A DNA stretch of 64,000 nucleotides from Alphaproteobacteria bacterium. Lineage in GTDB: Bacteria > Pseudomonadota > Alphaproteobacteria > SMXS01. The number at the start of each line of letters is the position of its first letter. Position 1 is the stretch's first letter. The stretch spans positions 102,237-166,236 of the forward strand of contig JANQQJ010000005.1 of the NCBI GenBank assembly GCA_028284945.1. The letters are read 5' to 3'. Shown one piece after another: positions 20,027 to 28,291 of the stretch. The position numbers and the translations under genes were made by a program. The notes beneath the pieces are model-generated. The model saw only the letters and a list, made by a program, of their open reading frames with translations, was not told where the DNA came from and searched no databases.

Positions 20027-20150
20027 CGTTCATCCTTCGAGACGGGGCCGTTGGCCCCTCCTCAGGACGAACGGCATGAAAAAACGACACCCAATCCGTT
20101 CGTGCTGAGGAGCGCTGAGCACAGCGAAGCGTGTCTCGAAGCATGAACGG
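20027..20150. repeat. Bipartite palindromic (REP/BIME-like) repeat, copy A
   Basis: Two imperfect palindromes face each other across a 21-base spacer. Left unit 20027-20074: outer arms CGTTCATCCT and AGGACGAACG, inner perfect hairpin GGGGCC-GTT-GGCCCC (20044-20058). Right unit 20096-20150: outer arms CCGTTCGTGCT and AGCATGAACGG. Both units share CTTCGAGAC and CTCAG motifs in opposite orientation. It lies between the zinc-finger gene stop and the 3' end of the GIY-YIG gene. Confidence 0.85.
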
Positions 20151-20160
20151 CTACGGCCTC

Positions 20161-20460
20161 TTAGTAAATGCTATGCCGTTTCGCGAGCCGCGAAACCTCA
20201 GCCCAATCCCCGTCAATCAGAGCCAGCTTCTTTTTCCTGCTCCAGCCTTTGATCTGCCGCTCTGCAGCCAAAGCTTCGAGCCGGGTTGGAAACTCCTCAG
20301 CAAAAACCAGTTCAACAGGTCGCTTGTCCTTAGTGTATCCCGGAATCAGGCCAGATTGATGTTCGCCAACCCGGCGCTCAAGGTCATCTGTGTGGCCCGT
20401 GTAAAACGAGCCGTCACGGCATTTCAGCATATAGACCCAGAACGACATCAGATTGATCAT
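20161..20460 (-). CDS. Small GIY-YIG endonuclease domain protein (UPF0213/YhbQ type)
   Basis: A 99-residue single-domain GIY-YIG protein. The catalytic core is seen as FWVYMLKCRDGSFYTGHTDD (GIY and YTG strands), LERRVGEH (Arg) and AAERQIKGWSRKKKLALI (Glu). The start is set at ATG 20460 because an AAGGA Shine-Dalgarno lies 8 bases upstream; ATG 20448 is the alternative. The Shine-Dalgarno and any upstream codons fall inside repeat copy B, and repeat copy A begins 11 bp after the stop. Family members cleave or nick branched or single-stranded DNA in vitro; a role on the flanking repeats is my inference. Confidence 0.88.
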   Translation of the reverse strand: MINLMSFWVYMLKCRDGSFYTGHTDDLERRVGEHQSGLIPGYTKDKRPVELVFAEEFPTRLEALAAERQIKGWSRKKKLALIDGDWAEVSRLAKRHSIY

Positions 20461-20463
20461 ACC

Positions 20464-20574
20464 ATTCATCCTTCGAGACGGGGCCGTTGGCCCCTCCTCA
20501 GGACGAACGGTATGAAAAAACGTCACCCAATCCGTTCATGCTGAAGCGCGAAGCGCGTCTCCAAGTAAGAACCG
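20464..20574. repeat. Bipartite palindromic (REP/BIME-like) repeat, copy B
   Basis: Direct-repeat partner of copy A on the other side of the GIY-YIG gene. Over the first 67 bases (20465-20531 against 20029-20095) I count only two differences. The inner hairpin GGGGCC-GTT-GGCCCC is at 20480-20494. The right unit (from 20532) is shortened and degenerate: the outer arm CCGTTCATGCT is kept, but the far arm has decayed to AAGTAAGAACC. Confidence 0.85.
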
Positions 20575-20623
20575 CGCATATTCCAGACTAGCCATCTGCA
20601 ACACCTGTGGCATGATGCGCCGC

Positions 20624-23398
20624 ATGAGTGAACGGGATCATATCTTTCTGGTCGATGGCTCCGGATACATCTTCCGGGCCTATCACGCACTACCGCCCTT
20701 AACACGCGCCGACGGTACGCCTGTTGGGGCGGTCTATGGCTTCTGCAATATGCTTTACAAGCTGTTGGCCGATGCCAGCGACTTCGAAAAGCCGACTCAT
20801 CTGGCCGTTATATTCGATGCGGGACGGTTCACCTTCCGCAACGACATCTACCCGGACTACAAAGCCAATCGCGATGATCCGCCGGAAGATCTGGTGCCGC
20901 AATTTTCGGTCATTCGCGATGCCGTACGGGCGTTTAACGTTCCGGCCATCGAACTGGAAGGCTTTGAGGCCGATGACGTTATCGCGACCTATGCCCAACA
21001 GGCCAAGGCCCGTGGCGCGACCGTCACCATCGTGTCTTCCGACAAGGACCTGATGCAGCTGGTCAATGACGATGTCACCATGCTCGACACGATGAAAAAC
21101 CGCCGGCTGGGTATCCCCGAAGTGCACGAAAAATTCGGTGTTGGCCCGGAAAAAGTGGTCGATGTGCAGGCGCTGGCTGGCGACTCGGTTGACAATGTGC
21201 CCGGCGTACCGGGCATTGGCGTAAAAACAGCCGCCACATTAATCAACGAGTATGGTGATCTGGATACGCTGCTCGATAGCGCCGAAGAAATCAAACAACC
21301 GAAGCGGCGCCAGAACCTGATCGAGTTTGCCGAGCAGGCACGCATCAGCCGCGACCTGGTCAGGCTGCGCGACGATGTCCCGATGCCCGAGACGCTGGAC
21401 GAACTTGAGGTGCAGGAGCTGGATGTCGAGAAGCTGTTGGCCTTTGTCCAGGAAAATGGTTTCCGCGGCCTGCACACCAAGCTGACAGCCATTCACGGTG
21501 GTGGCGAGACAGCTGAGGCTGCCCCTGCCGCTGAGGCGCCGGCCATCAGCGACACGGAATATGAGACCGTCACAACAATGGCAGCTCTCGAAGACTGGAT
21601 TGCCAGTGCCCACGCGCTTGGGTCAATCACCATCGATACAGAAACCACCTCGCTGGACGCGATGCAGGCGGAGCTTGTGGGGATTGCGCTGGCGCTCGAG
21701 CCAGGCAACGCCTGCTATATCCCCTTGGCGCATACCGGCTCCGGCGGTGACGGCGCATTGGACCTTGAAGGCGATGTTCCCGAGCAGCTGGACCGGGACG
21801 AAGTGATCGCCGCGCTGAAACCGATGCTGGAGGACCCCGGTGTCCTTAAAATCGGTCAAAACCTGAAATACGATCTGCTGATCCTGCGGCGCAATGGCAT
21901 CGAGATGGCGCCTATCGACGACACCATGCTGCTGTCCTATGCCCTGGAAGGCGGCATGCACGGCCACGGCATGGACGAGCTTTCCGATATTCACCTGGGC
22001 CACAAACCGATCCCGTTCAAAGAAGTGGCCGGCAGCGGCAAGAGCGCGATTACCTTCGACCGGGTGCCCGTCGACAAGGCAACCCAATATGCAGCAGAGG
22101 ATGCAGATGTTACGGCCCGCCTACATGCCATCCTGAAGCCGCAACTGGTCACAGGCCAGGTCGCCACGGTCTATGAAACGCTGGAGCGGCCGCTGGCCCA
22201 GGTGCTTGTCGATATGGAGGCCAACGGCATCAAGGTGGACCGCGACAGGCTGTCGATGCTGTCGAGCGACTTTTCACAAAGCATGGCCCGGCTGGAAGCC
22301 GAGATCTACGAGCTTGCCGGGCATTCGTTCAATATCGGTTCCCCGAAACAGCTGGGCGAGGTGCTGTTCGACGAAATGGGAATCGAAAGCACCCGAAAGG
22401 GCAAATCCGGCGCGCGCTCAACCAGTGCCGAGATTCTCGAAGACCTCGCCGCACAAGGCCACGACCTGCCCGCCCGTGTGCTCGAATGGCGTCAGGTGTC
22501 AAAACTGAAAAGCACTTACACCGATACGCTGCCGCAGAGCATCAACCCGGAAACGGGCCGGGTCCATACGTCCTTTGCCATGGCCGCGACGCCTACAGGC
22601 CGGCTGGCCTCAACCGACCCCAATCTGCAGAACATTCCGATCCGCACCGCCGAGGGCCGCAAGATCCGGCAGGCCTTCGTCCCCGAAGAGGGCAACGTAC
22701 TGATGTCGGCGGATTACAGCCAGATCGAGCTGCGGGTATTGGCGCATATGGCTGATATCGATGCGCTGAAACAGGCATTCGCCGACGGCATGGATATTCA
22801 TGCCATGACCGCCTCAGAGGTCTTCGGCATTCCAATTGACGGGATGGCGCCGGAGGATCGCCGCAAGGCCAAGGCGATCAATTTCGGGATCATTTATGGC
22901 ATTTCGGCCTTCGGTCTGGCGCGCAATCTGGGCATTGAGCGCAAAGACGCCAAGGATTATATCGACCGCTACTTCGAGCGCTTCCCGGGCATCCGCACCT
23001 ATATGAACGACACCATCGCGTCAGCCCATGAGCAGGGCTATGTGGAGACCCTGTTCGGGCGCAAGATCCATATCCGCTCCATCCAGGACAAGAACCCAGC
23101 CAAGCGCGGCTTTGGTGAACGTGCCGCGATCAATGCGCCGATCCAAGGGTCGGCAGCCGACATTGTCCGCCGCGCCATGATTCGCATGCCTGCGGCGCTG
23201 GGGAAGGAAAAGTTGAGCGCGCGGATGCTGCTGCAAGTGCATGACGAACTGGTGTTCGAGGTGCCGGAGGCCGAGGTTGAAGCGACCTCCGATCTGGTGA
23301 CCAAGGTTATGGAGGGCGCTGCCCTGCCCGCCGTCTCCTTCGACATACCACTTACGGTCGGCATCGGAACCGGCACCAACTGGGATGAAGCGCACTAG
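20624..23398 (+). CDS. polA: DNA polymerase I
   Basis: A 924-residue enzyme for Okazaki fragment processing and repair synthesis. Domains in order: 5'-3' exonuclease (1-290, with YKANRDDPPEDL and ADDVIATYA), 3'-5' proofreading exonuclease (about 315-510, intact acidic set in TIDTETTSL, GQNLKYD and YAAEDADVT), and family A polymerase (about 530-924, with SADYSQIELRVLAH, KAINFGIIYG and QVHDELVFE). ATG 20624 gives the usual N-terminus; ATG 20612 would add four residues. It begins about 50 bp after repeat copy B. Confidence 0.97.
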   Translation: MSERDHIFLVDGSGYIFRAYHALPPLTRADGTPVGAVYGFCNMLYKLLADASDFEKPTHLAVIFDAGRFTFRNDIYPDYKANRDDPPEDLVPQFSVIRDAVRAFNVPAIELEGFEADDVIATYAQQAKARGATVTIVSSDKDLMQLVNDDVTMLDTMKNRRLGIPEVHEKFGVGPEKVVDVQALAGDSVDNVPGVPGIGVKTAATLINEYGDLDTLLDSAEEIKQPKRRQNLIEFAEQARISRDLVRLRDDVPMPETLDELEVQELDVEKLLAFVQENGFRGLHTKLTAIHGGGETAEAAPAAEAPAISDTEYETVTTMAALEDWIASAHALGSITIDTETTSLDAMQAELVGIALALEPGNACYIPLAHTGSGGDGALDLEGDVPEQLDRDEVIAALKPMLEDPGVLKIGQNLKYDLLILRRNGIEMAPIDDTMLLSYALEGGMHGHGMDELSDIHLGHKPIPFKEVAGSGKSAITFDRVPVDKATQYAAEDADVTARLHAILKPQLVTGQVATVYETLERPLAQVLVDMEANGIKVDRDRLSMLSSDFSQSMARLEAEIYELAGHSFNIGSPKQLGEVLFDEMGIESTRKGKSGARSTSAEILEDLAAQGHDLPARVLEWRQVSKLKSTYTDTLPQSINPETGRVHTSFAMAATPTGRLASTDPNLQNIPIRTAEGRKIRQAFVPEEGNVLMSADYSQIELRVLAHMADIDALKQAFADGMDIHAMTASEVFGIPIDGMAPEDRRKAKAINFGIIYGISAFGLARNLGIERKDAKDYIDRYFERFPGIRTYMNDTIASAHEQGYVETLFGRKIHIRSIQDKNPAKRGFGERAAINAPIQGSAADIVRRAMIRMPAALGKEKLSARMLLQVHDELVFEVPEAEVEATSDLVTKVMEGAALPAVSFDIPLTVGIGTGTNWDEAH

Positions 23399-23434
23399 GC
23401 GCATTAAGCACAGATCAAATTTGGGGGCATTCAC

Positions 23435-24217
23435 ATGACCGGATTGAGCGGCCGGGTTGACGGCAAAATCGCGTTGGTGACCGGTGCCGCGGGCGGGCTT
23501 GGAGCAGCCATTGCACAGCGCCTGGCCGATGAGGGCGCCAAGGTGGCCCTGACCGACCTGGACTTTGACGCGGCGGCGGAAGTCGCGCGCCAGATCGGGC
23601 AATCCGCAATTGCCTTTGAACATGACGTCACCGACGAGAAACGCTGGCAGGACGTGCTAACCGCGACCGCCGAACATTTCGGCGGTCTGCATATTCTCGT
23701 CAACAATGCCGGGATCGGCGCCACGGGGACCGTGGAACAGACTGATTTCGACGAGTGGAAAAGAGTCCACTCCATCGATCTGGATAGTGTGTTCCTCGGC
23801 TGCAAATATGCGCTGCCATTGATCCGCGACTCCGCGTCAGAATCACTCGGCGGGTCCATCGTCAACCTGTCATCGATCGCAGGCGTGATCGCGGGACACA
23901 ATGTCGCCGCCTATAATTCCGCCAAGGCAGCAGTCCGCCACCTGACAAAATCGGTTGCCCTGCATTGCGCCCGAAAGGCACCCTTTGTGCGTTGTAACTC
24001 GGTCCATCCAGCCTTCATCAACACCCCGATTCTCGATGACATCGCCAAGAACATCAGCCGCGAGGAAGCTCTGGTGAAACTCGGCCGGCAGATCCCGATC
24101 GGTCATGTCGGCGAACCCGACGATGTCGCTTATGGCGTGCTCTATCTGGCATCGGACGAATCCAAGTTTATGACCGGCGCCGAACTGATTCTCGATGGCG
24201 GGCTAACCGCCATGTAA
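23435..24217 (+). CDS. Short-chain dehydrogenase/reductase
   Basis: A 260-residue classical SDR. The cofactor motif is TGAAGGLGAAIA, with an Asp (TDLD) after beta-2 that favours NAD(H). NNAG is present and the catalytic set is Ser (NLSSIAG) with YNSAK. The overall pattern resembles 3-beta-hydroxysteroid and cyclopentanol dehydrogenases, with Cys-containing CNSVHPAFINTP after the active site. The substrate is an alcohol or ketone that I cannot specify. It lies 36 bp downstream of polA. Confidence 0.88.
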   Translation: MTGLSGRVDGKIALVTGAAGGLGAAIAQRLADEGAKVALTDLDFDAAAEVARQIGQSAIAFEHDVTDEKRWQDVLTATAEHFGGLHILVNNAGIGATGTVEQTDFDEWKRVHSIDLDSVFLGCKYALPLIRDSASESLGGSIVNLSSIAGVIAGHNVAAYNSAKAAVRHLTKSVALHCARKAPFVRCNSVHPAFINTPILDDIAKNISREEALVKLGRQIPIGHVGEPDDVAYGVLYLASDESKFMTGAELILDGGLTAM

Positions 24218-24240
24218 CCAGCGCGTGTTTAGCCCCTGGC

Positions 24241-24260
24241 TCCTGTCAGTTTTGACAGTT
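24241..24260 (+). promoter_or_regulatory. lux-box-like palindrome with embedded -35
   Basis: TCCTGTCAGTTTTGACAGTT contains a perfect 16-bp inverted repeat (CTGTCA-GTTT-TGACAG, 24243-24258). Size and CTG/CAG edges fit the operators bound by LuxR-type quorum-sensing regulators. A consensus TTGACA (-35) lies within it at 24252-24257; the -10 candidate 17 bases later is poor. The site is 65 bp upstream of a small gene that precedes a luxR-type gene. Confidence 0.55.
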
Positions 24261-24293
24261 CACAAAACTGCAATTTTGACGTGTTGTTGAGAT

Positions 24294-24315
24294 TGATTCG
24301 CCGCAATGCGAATCA
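24294..24315 (+). promoter_or_regulatory. Inverted repeat in leader of the small DUF4177-like gene
   Basis: TGATTCGC-CGCAAT-GCGAATCA: perfect 8-base arms with a 6-base loop, ending 10 bases before the ATG at 24325. It may be an RNA hairpin near the ribosome-binding site or a second operator. Confidence 0.5.
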
Positions 24316-24324
24316 GCTCTAAGT

Positions 24325-24648
24325 GTGATGAAACCACGCACAAACACACAGAGTGGGGACGTCGGCGAAACGCCAATGAAGAACAGCGAAGGTTCAAGAG
24401 ATTCTCGATCGGTTGTCGAAGGCCAGCCCCGGCTTCGCGTCGAACACCGAGTCATGATGGCGCCCATGCCCTCCCAGAGCGGCCGCGCTGAAGCCCTCGA
24501 AGGCATGTTGGACGGATTCTATGCAGAACACGGCCCCGGCTGGGAGCTGGTGAACAGTTTCAAGCTCGGGGTAGACGACTATGTCACCCACGATCAGGAA
24601 CTCATGCTGGTGTTTCAGCGACGAAGTTACTTGGAATCGGAGGCATAG
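24325..24648 (+). CDS. Small DUF4177-like protein
   Basis: A 107-residue protein. The C-terminal half (about 45-100) resembles DUF4177: a helix-forming EALEGMLDGFYAEHGPGWELV segment, the conserved WELV, and a final strand LMLVFQRR. The N-terminal half is polar and probably disordered. ATG 24325 or ATG 24376 could be the start; neither has a strong Shine-Dalgarno. It sits between a lux-box-like palindrome and a luxR-type gene on the same strand, so it may be part of that circuit. Function unknown. Confidence 0.6.
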   Translation: MMKPRTNTQSGDVGETPMKNSEGSRDSRSVVEGQPRLRVEHRVMMAPMPSQSGRAEALEGMLDGFYAEHGPGWELVNSFKLGVDDYVTHDQELMLVFQRRSYLESEA

Positions 24649-24689
24649 CACTCTAACTATTGCGTTACGTCCAACGAAACGTGTGCGCA

Positions 24690-25454
24690 ATGTCTTCCAG
24701 AGGCCTTAACATTGAACTCGCTTTGGACCTGGCTCATGAGCTTGATCAAGAGCCGGCGGCATCGCATGGGCTCACGGAGATTCAGGATGACACGGGCCTA
24801 AGCAACTATTTTCAAGGTTTGATTGAAAGGCTCGGATATTCCTACTTCATATACTCTCATCTCAATGTCGCGCGTGAGACGATTTATATGATCTGCTGCA
24901 CCTATCCGGACGCGGTGCGGAAAGCCTGGTCGGAGGCAGAAATTTTCTGGCGGGACCCACTGATCCCGCACCTCATCAAATCCACCGGTCCGATAGACCG
25001 CTCAAATATCGATGACGACATGACATGGTCGCCCAAGCTGCTGCCACAGCTAGCAGAGTTGGGGGTGGCGACGCCCGCCTGGCAGTTTGTCGTCCGCGAC
25101 ACAACGCCATTCCTAGGTTTGTTCACAATTGCACCCACAATTGCCGACAAGGAACGGCTTGGGCCAGAGCATTATCAGGCGGCCGAACTGGTTCTCCCTT
25201 CCCTTTGCATAAAGGCGCATGAAACGTGGCGCGGCCTGACCGACACATCGCTGACTGAAGTGCCCAGGCTGAGCAACCGTGAAGCCGAGATTCTGGAGCT
25301 GCTCAGCCACGGGAAATCAACCGAGGACATCTCGGCACTGTTGACGATCACCGAACGCACAGTGAACTACCATGTTGGCAACCTGAAGACGAAAATGGGT
25401 GTCGAAACCAGGGCTCACGCCGTCGCCCACGGTATGCGGCTTCAACTTATCTAA
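24690..25454 (+). CDS. LuxR-type transcriptional regulator (autoinducer-binding domain plus HTH), orphan
   Basis: A 254-residue protein with an N-terminal autoinducer-binding-like domain (about 15-170) and a C-terminal LuxR helix-turn-helix (LSNREAEILELLSHGKSTED to TERTVNYHVGNLKTKMGV). By eye against TraR/LuxR, the pocket residues D70, P71 and W85 are kept (D89, P90, W113), but W57 and Y61 correspond to V76 and W80. No luxI-type synthase is in the window. It may sense a non-standard or foreign signal. ATG 24690 is preferred; GTG 24681 or TTG 24660 are possible. Its TAA interlocks with the stop of the convergent lipocalin-like gene. Confidence 0.83.
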   Translation: MSSRGLNIELALDLAHELDQEPAASHGLTEIQDDTGLSNYFQGLIERLGYSYFIYSHLNVARETIYMICCTYPDAVRKAWSEAEIFWRDPLIPHLIKSTGPIDRSNIDDDMTWSPKLLPQLAELGVATPAWQFVVRDTTPFLGLFTIAPTIADKERLGPEHYQAAELVLPSLCIKAHETWRGLTDTSLTEVPRLSNREAEILELLSHGKSTEDISALLTITERTVNYHVGNLKTKMGVETRAHAVAHGMRLQLI

Positions 25455-25888
25455 GGGGCGCGGCGCCACAGCACCTTGTGGAAGCGGGTAAGGCCGGCGG
25501 CTTCCACCTTCTCCTCGCCCGTCAAAATCAGGTTGTCGCCATCAAAGGCAACATTACGAAGCTGTTCGGTGCCGGCCAGGTCGGGGTTGAGCGCATGTTC
25601 AACTATATGGATCACCGCCTCTCCTTCAATTCGGTACCGTCCGCCGTAATACATGAAGGCGTCGAACAAGGCCGCTTTCTCGTTGGCCGGGGCCTCGCGG
25701 ACATACTGGGTTGAAACCGGACCCCGCTGTCGGCGGTGCAGCACGGCACTCATATAGCCGTCCGGCGTGTACATAATGGTGCCTTCCGCATCCTCACCAA
25801 AGGGCAAGGACGGCTCACGCTCGTCCGAATAGCCGATTTCCCAGCGCTGCAGCTTCCAGGCCCCGACCAATTGTTCTGCTTTGAGCAT
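25451..25888 (-). CDS. Lipocalin-like domain protein
   Basis: A 145-residue protein of the bacterial lipocalin-like family (Lipocalin_5 type): LVGAWKLQRWEIGY at the N-terminus, GTIMYTPDGYMSAVLHR, YYGGRYRIEGEAVIHIV and a final strand TRFHKVLWRRAP. It has no signal peptide, so it is likely cytoplasmic. The family often sits beside catabolic genes and is thought to bind small hydrophobic ligands, but no reaction is established. It is divergent from a TetR gene and convergent with the luxR-type gene. Confidence 0.8.
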   Translation of the reverse strand: MLKAEQLVGAWKLQRWEIGYSDEREPSLPFGEDAEGTIMYTPDGYMSAVLHRRQRGPVSTQYVREAPANEKAALFDAFMYYGGRYRIEGEAVIHIVEHALNPDLAGTEQLRNVAFDGDNLILTGEEKVEAAGLTRFHKVLWRRAP

Positions 25889-26027
25889 TGACGCCCCCTT
25901 TCCTTCCCTGCCTGATTAACGGCCCAAATTGAGGTGCACAAGGCTGGCCTGCGTCACCGAGGCCTTGCAGTCGCGCGGCGCCAAGACTAATAAGACAACT
26001 AAGATTTCATTTGCGTTAAGGCCAGCC

Positions 26028-26666
26028 ATGTCGCGCGCCCTCACCCCGGAAGAAATTGCTGCGTTCAGAACCACCTTGTGTGAGGTGGCGACGAGGCGCT
26101 TTGCCGAACTTGGCTATGACGGCGTTACCATGCGCGGTCTGGCCGCCGAGGTCGGCTGCAGCCCGATGACGCCTTACCGCTACTTTCAGGGAAAAGAGGA
26201 AATTTTCGCCGCGGTCCGGGCTGCTGCTTTCAAAAGACTATCGGACCGGTGCGAATCAGCCATGGCATCAGCGCCAAACGAAATCGTTGGGGCTGCCAGA
26301 ATAGGCCAGACCTATCTGCGTTTTGCCCTCGATGAACCTGATGCCTACAAGATCATGTTTGAGCTGTCGCAGCCCGATGACGAAGACTACCCCGAACTGG
26401 CGGAACAGGTTGACCGCAGCCGGCATTTTCTGGAGCAGCCGACACGGGTGATGGTCGAGGCGGGTATCCTGTCCGGCGACCCGGAAAAACTGGCTCAGGT
26501 CTTCTGGGCCGGGATTCATGGCGTCATTGTCCTGCATCTGTCGGGCAAGCTTGGACCCGATACCGACGTCTCCGAACTGTTCAGCATGGTGAGCCAGATT
26601 ATCGCTCAGGGTGCCCGGGGCCCGAACTTCGACCGCCTGACGCAGGCGACGGCGGCTGCCGCCTAG
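26028..26666 (+). CDS. TetR/AcrR-family transcriptional regulator
   Basis: A 212-residue regulator. The HTH spans about 10-55 (FAELGYDGVTMRGLAAEVGC, then SPMTPYRYFQGKEEIFAAV). The ligand domain includes the TetR_C WHG-type segment FWAGIHGVIVLHLSGK. The ATG at 26028 is preceded by AAGG and gives the standard N-terminus. It lies 128 bp upstream of a carotenoid-cleavage-type dioxygenase gene and is divergent from the lipocalin-like gene, so both are candidate targets. Confidence 0.87.
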   Translation: MSRALTPEEIAAFRTTLCEVATRRFAELGYDGVTMRGLAAEVGCSPMTPYRYFQGKEEIFAAVRAAAFKRLSDRCESAMASAPNEIVGAARIGQTYLRFALDEPDAYKIMFELSQPDDEDYPELAEQVDRSRHFLEQPTRVMVEAGILSGDPEKLAQVFWAGIHGVIVLHLSGKLGPDTDVSELFSMVSQIIAQGARGPNFDRLTQATAAAA

Positions 26667-26794
26667 AAATATCGGCGGGCCTTTGCGCCGGTCGATTCAG
26701 ATTTACACCGTAAATATTCTGAGGCATGTTCTGCGCATGGGGTGCTGTGAGGCACGCTAGAAAATTTTGCGAGCATAAAACGGGAGCGGTTCGC

Positions 26795-28222
26795 ATGAAC
26801 AAGGTCGTCGAGATCAAGAAACCCAATAACACTTTCCTGCAGGGCAATTTCGCCCCGGTGGATGAAGAGCACGATGCCGAATGCACCGATGTGATCGGCG
26901 AAATTCCGCAGGGCCTTAATGGCGCCTTTCTGCGCATCGGCTCCAACCCGGTCTTCGTCAAGGACATCGAAAAATATCACTGGTTCGATGGCGACGGCAT
27001 GATCCACGAAGTTCACTTCGAGGACGGCAAGGCCACCTATCACAATCGCTATGTCGAAACCAAAGGCCTGAAAGCCGAGCTGGAAGCTGGTAAAGCGCTG
27101 TGGGGCGGGCTGAATTCGATGCCCGACTTCAACAATCCGCTGGGGTTCTATAAGAACGCGGCCAACACCGCGATGGTGTTCCATAACAACAAGCTGCTGG
27201 CACTGTGGGAAGGCGGCAACCCGACCGAGGTCACGCTGACCGACCTGGCAACGGTCGGCGAAGTCGACTTCGATGGCGAGCTGAAGCACGCCTTCACCGC
27301 GCACCCCAAGGTTGATGTCGAAACCGGCGAGATGATCTCCTTCGGCTACAACATGATGGTCCCGCCTTACCTGTCCTATTACGTCGTCAACAAGGACGGC
27401 GTGATGACCAACAATATCGATATTGACCTGCCCAAAGGCGTGATGATGCATGACTGTGCCATCACCGCCAATCACACCATCTTCCTCGACATGCCGGTTA
27501 CCGGCGATCTGGAGGAAGCCATGAAAGGCGGCCCGGCGCTGCGCTGGGACCCGGACAATGGCGCCCGTATCGGTGTGATCCCCCGTCATGGCGCACCGGA
27601 AGACGTCCGCTGGTTCGACGTCTCCATCGGCTTCGTGTTCCATACAGTCAACGGTTATGAAGAGGGCGATGAAGTCGTGCTCGAAGCCTGCCGGTCACCC
27701 AAGACCAACGTCGTCGGCGCCGACCCGGACACCAAAGCCGATTCAAACGACACGCCCTACCTGTACGAATGGCGCCTCAACATGAAGACCGGCGAGGTTA
27801 AAGAGCGCTTCCTGGACAAGGAGTGGGGCTCGGAGTTTCCGCGCATCAATGACAACTATGCCGGTCGCAAGCACCAATACGCCTATTGTGCGCGGATCAG
27901 CAACGACGCATCGAGCGCGGGCATGTTCAACGGCCTGATCAAATATGACCGGGCCAATGAGACGTCTGAACATGTCGATTTCGGCCCGGGGCGCTATGGC
28001 GGCGAGGCGATCTTTGCCCCGCGCGACGGCGGTACCGCCGAAGATGATGGTTTCGTCATCTGCTTCGTCTGGGACGAGAATGAAGAAACCAGCGAATGCG
28101 TGGTGGTCGATGCCAGCAACTTCTCCGCCGGTCCCGTCGCCCGGATCAAAATGCCGGGCCGGGTGCCTTACGGCTTCCATGCTGCCTGGGTTTCCGCTGA
28201 AGGCATTGCTTCACAGGCCTAA
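26795..28222 (+). CDS. Carotenoid/stilbene cleavage dioxygenase family protein
   Basis: A 475-residue seven-bladed propeller enzyme (RPE65 family) that splits a C=C bond using a non-heme iron held by four histidines. Candidate ligands are H170 (TAHPK), H219 (MMHDCAIT), H283 (VFHTVNG) and H462 (GFHAAW). Length and spacing agree with lignostilbene or apocarotenoid oxygenases. The ATG at 26795 has GGGAG 8 bases upstream. Substrates could be stilbenoids such as lignin fragments, isoeugenol-like phenols or apocarotenoids; sequence alone does not decide. The gene ends in a strong terminator. Confidence 0.9.
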   Translation: MNKVVEIKKPNNTFLQGNFAPVDEEHDAECTDVIGEIPQGLNGAFLRIGSNPVFVKDIEKYHWFDGDGMIHEVHFEDGKATYHNRYVETKGLKAELEAGKALWGGLNSMPDFNNPLGFYKNAANTAMVFHNNKLLALWEGGNPTEVTLTDLATVGEVDFDGELKHAFTAHPKVDVETGEMISFGYNMMVPPYLSYYVVNKDGVMTNNIDIDLPKGVMMHDCAITANHTIFLDMPVTGDLEEAMKGGPALRWDPDNGARIGVIPRHGAPEDVRWFDVSIGFVFHTVNGYEEGDEVVLEACRSPKTNVVGADPDTKADSNDTPYLYEWRLNMKTGEVKERFLDKEWGSEFPRINDNYAGRKHQYAYCARISNDASSAGMFNGLIKYDRANETSEHVDFGPGRYGGEAIFAPRDGGTAEDDGFVICFVWDENEETSECVVVDASNFSAGPVARIKMPGRVPYGFHAAWVSAEGIASQA

Positions 28223-28244
28223 ACCATAAGCGAAGCAACGTTCG

Positions 28245-28279
28245 GGCCGGGTTGCTTGAAGCAGCCCGGCCTTTTCTTT
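28245..28279 (+). terminator. Rho-independent terminator after the cleavage dioxygenase gene
   Basis: GGCCGGGTTGCT, loop TGA, AGCAGCCCGGCC form a 12-bp stem with one G-T pair, followed by TTTTCTTT. It ends 12 bases before the ATG of the glutathione transferase gene. Confidence 0.9.
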
Positions 28280-28291
28280 ACAGACGACGCT

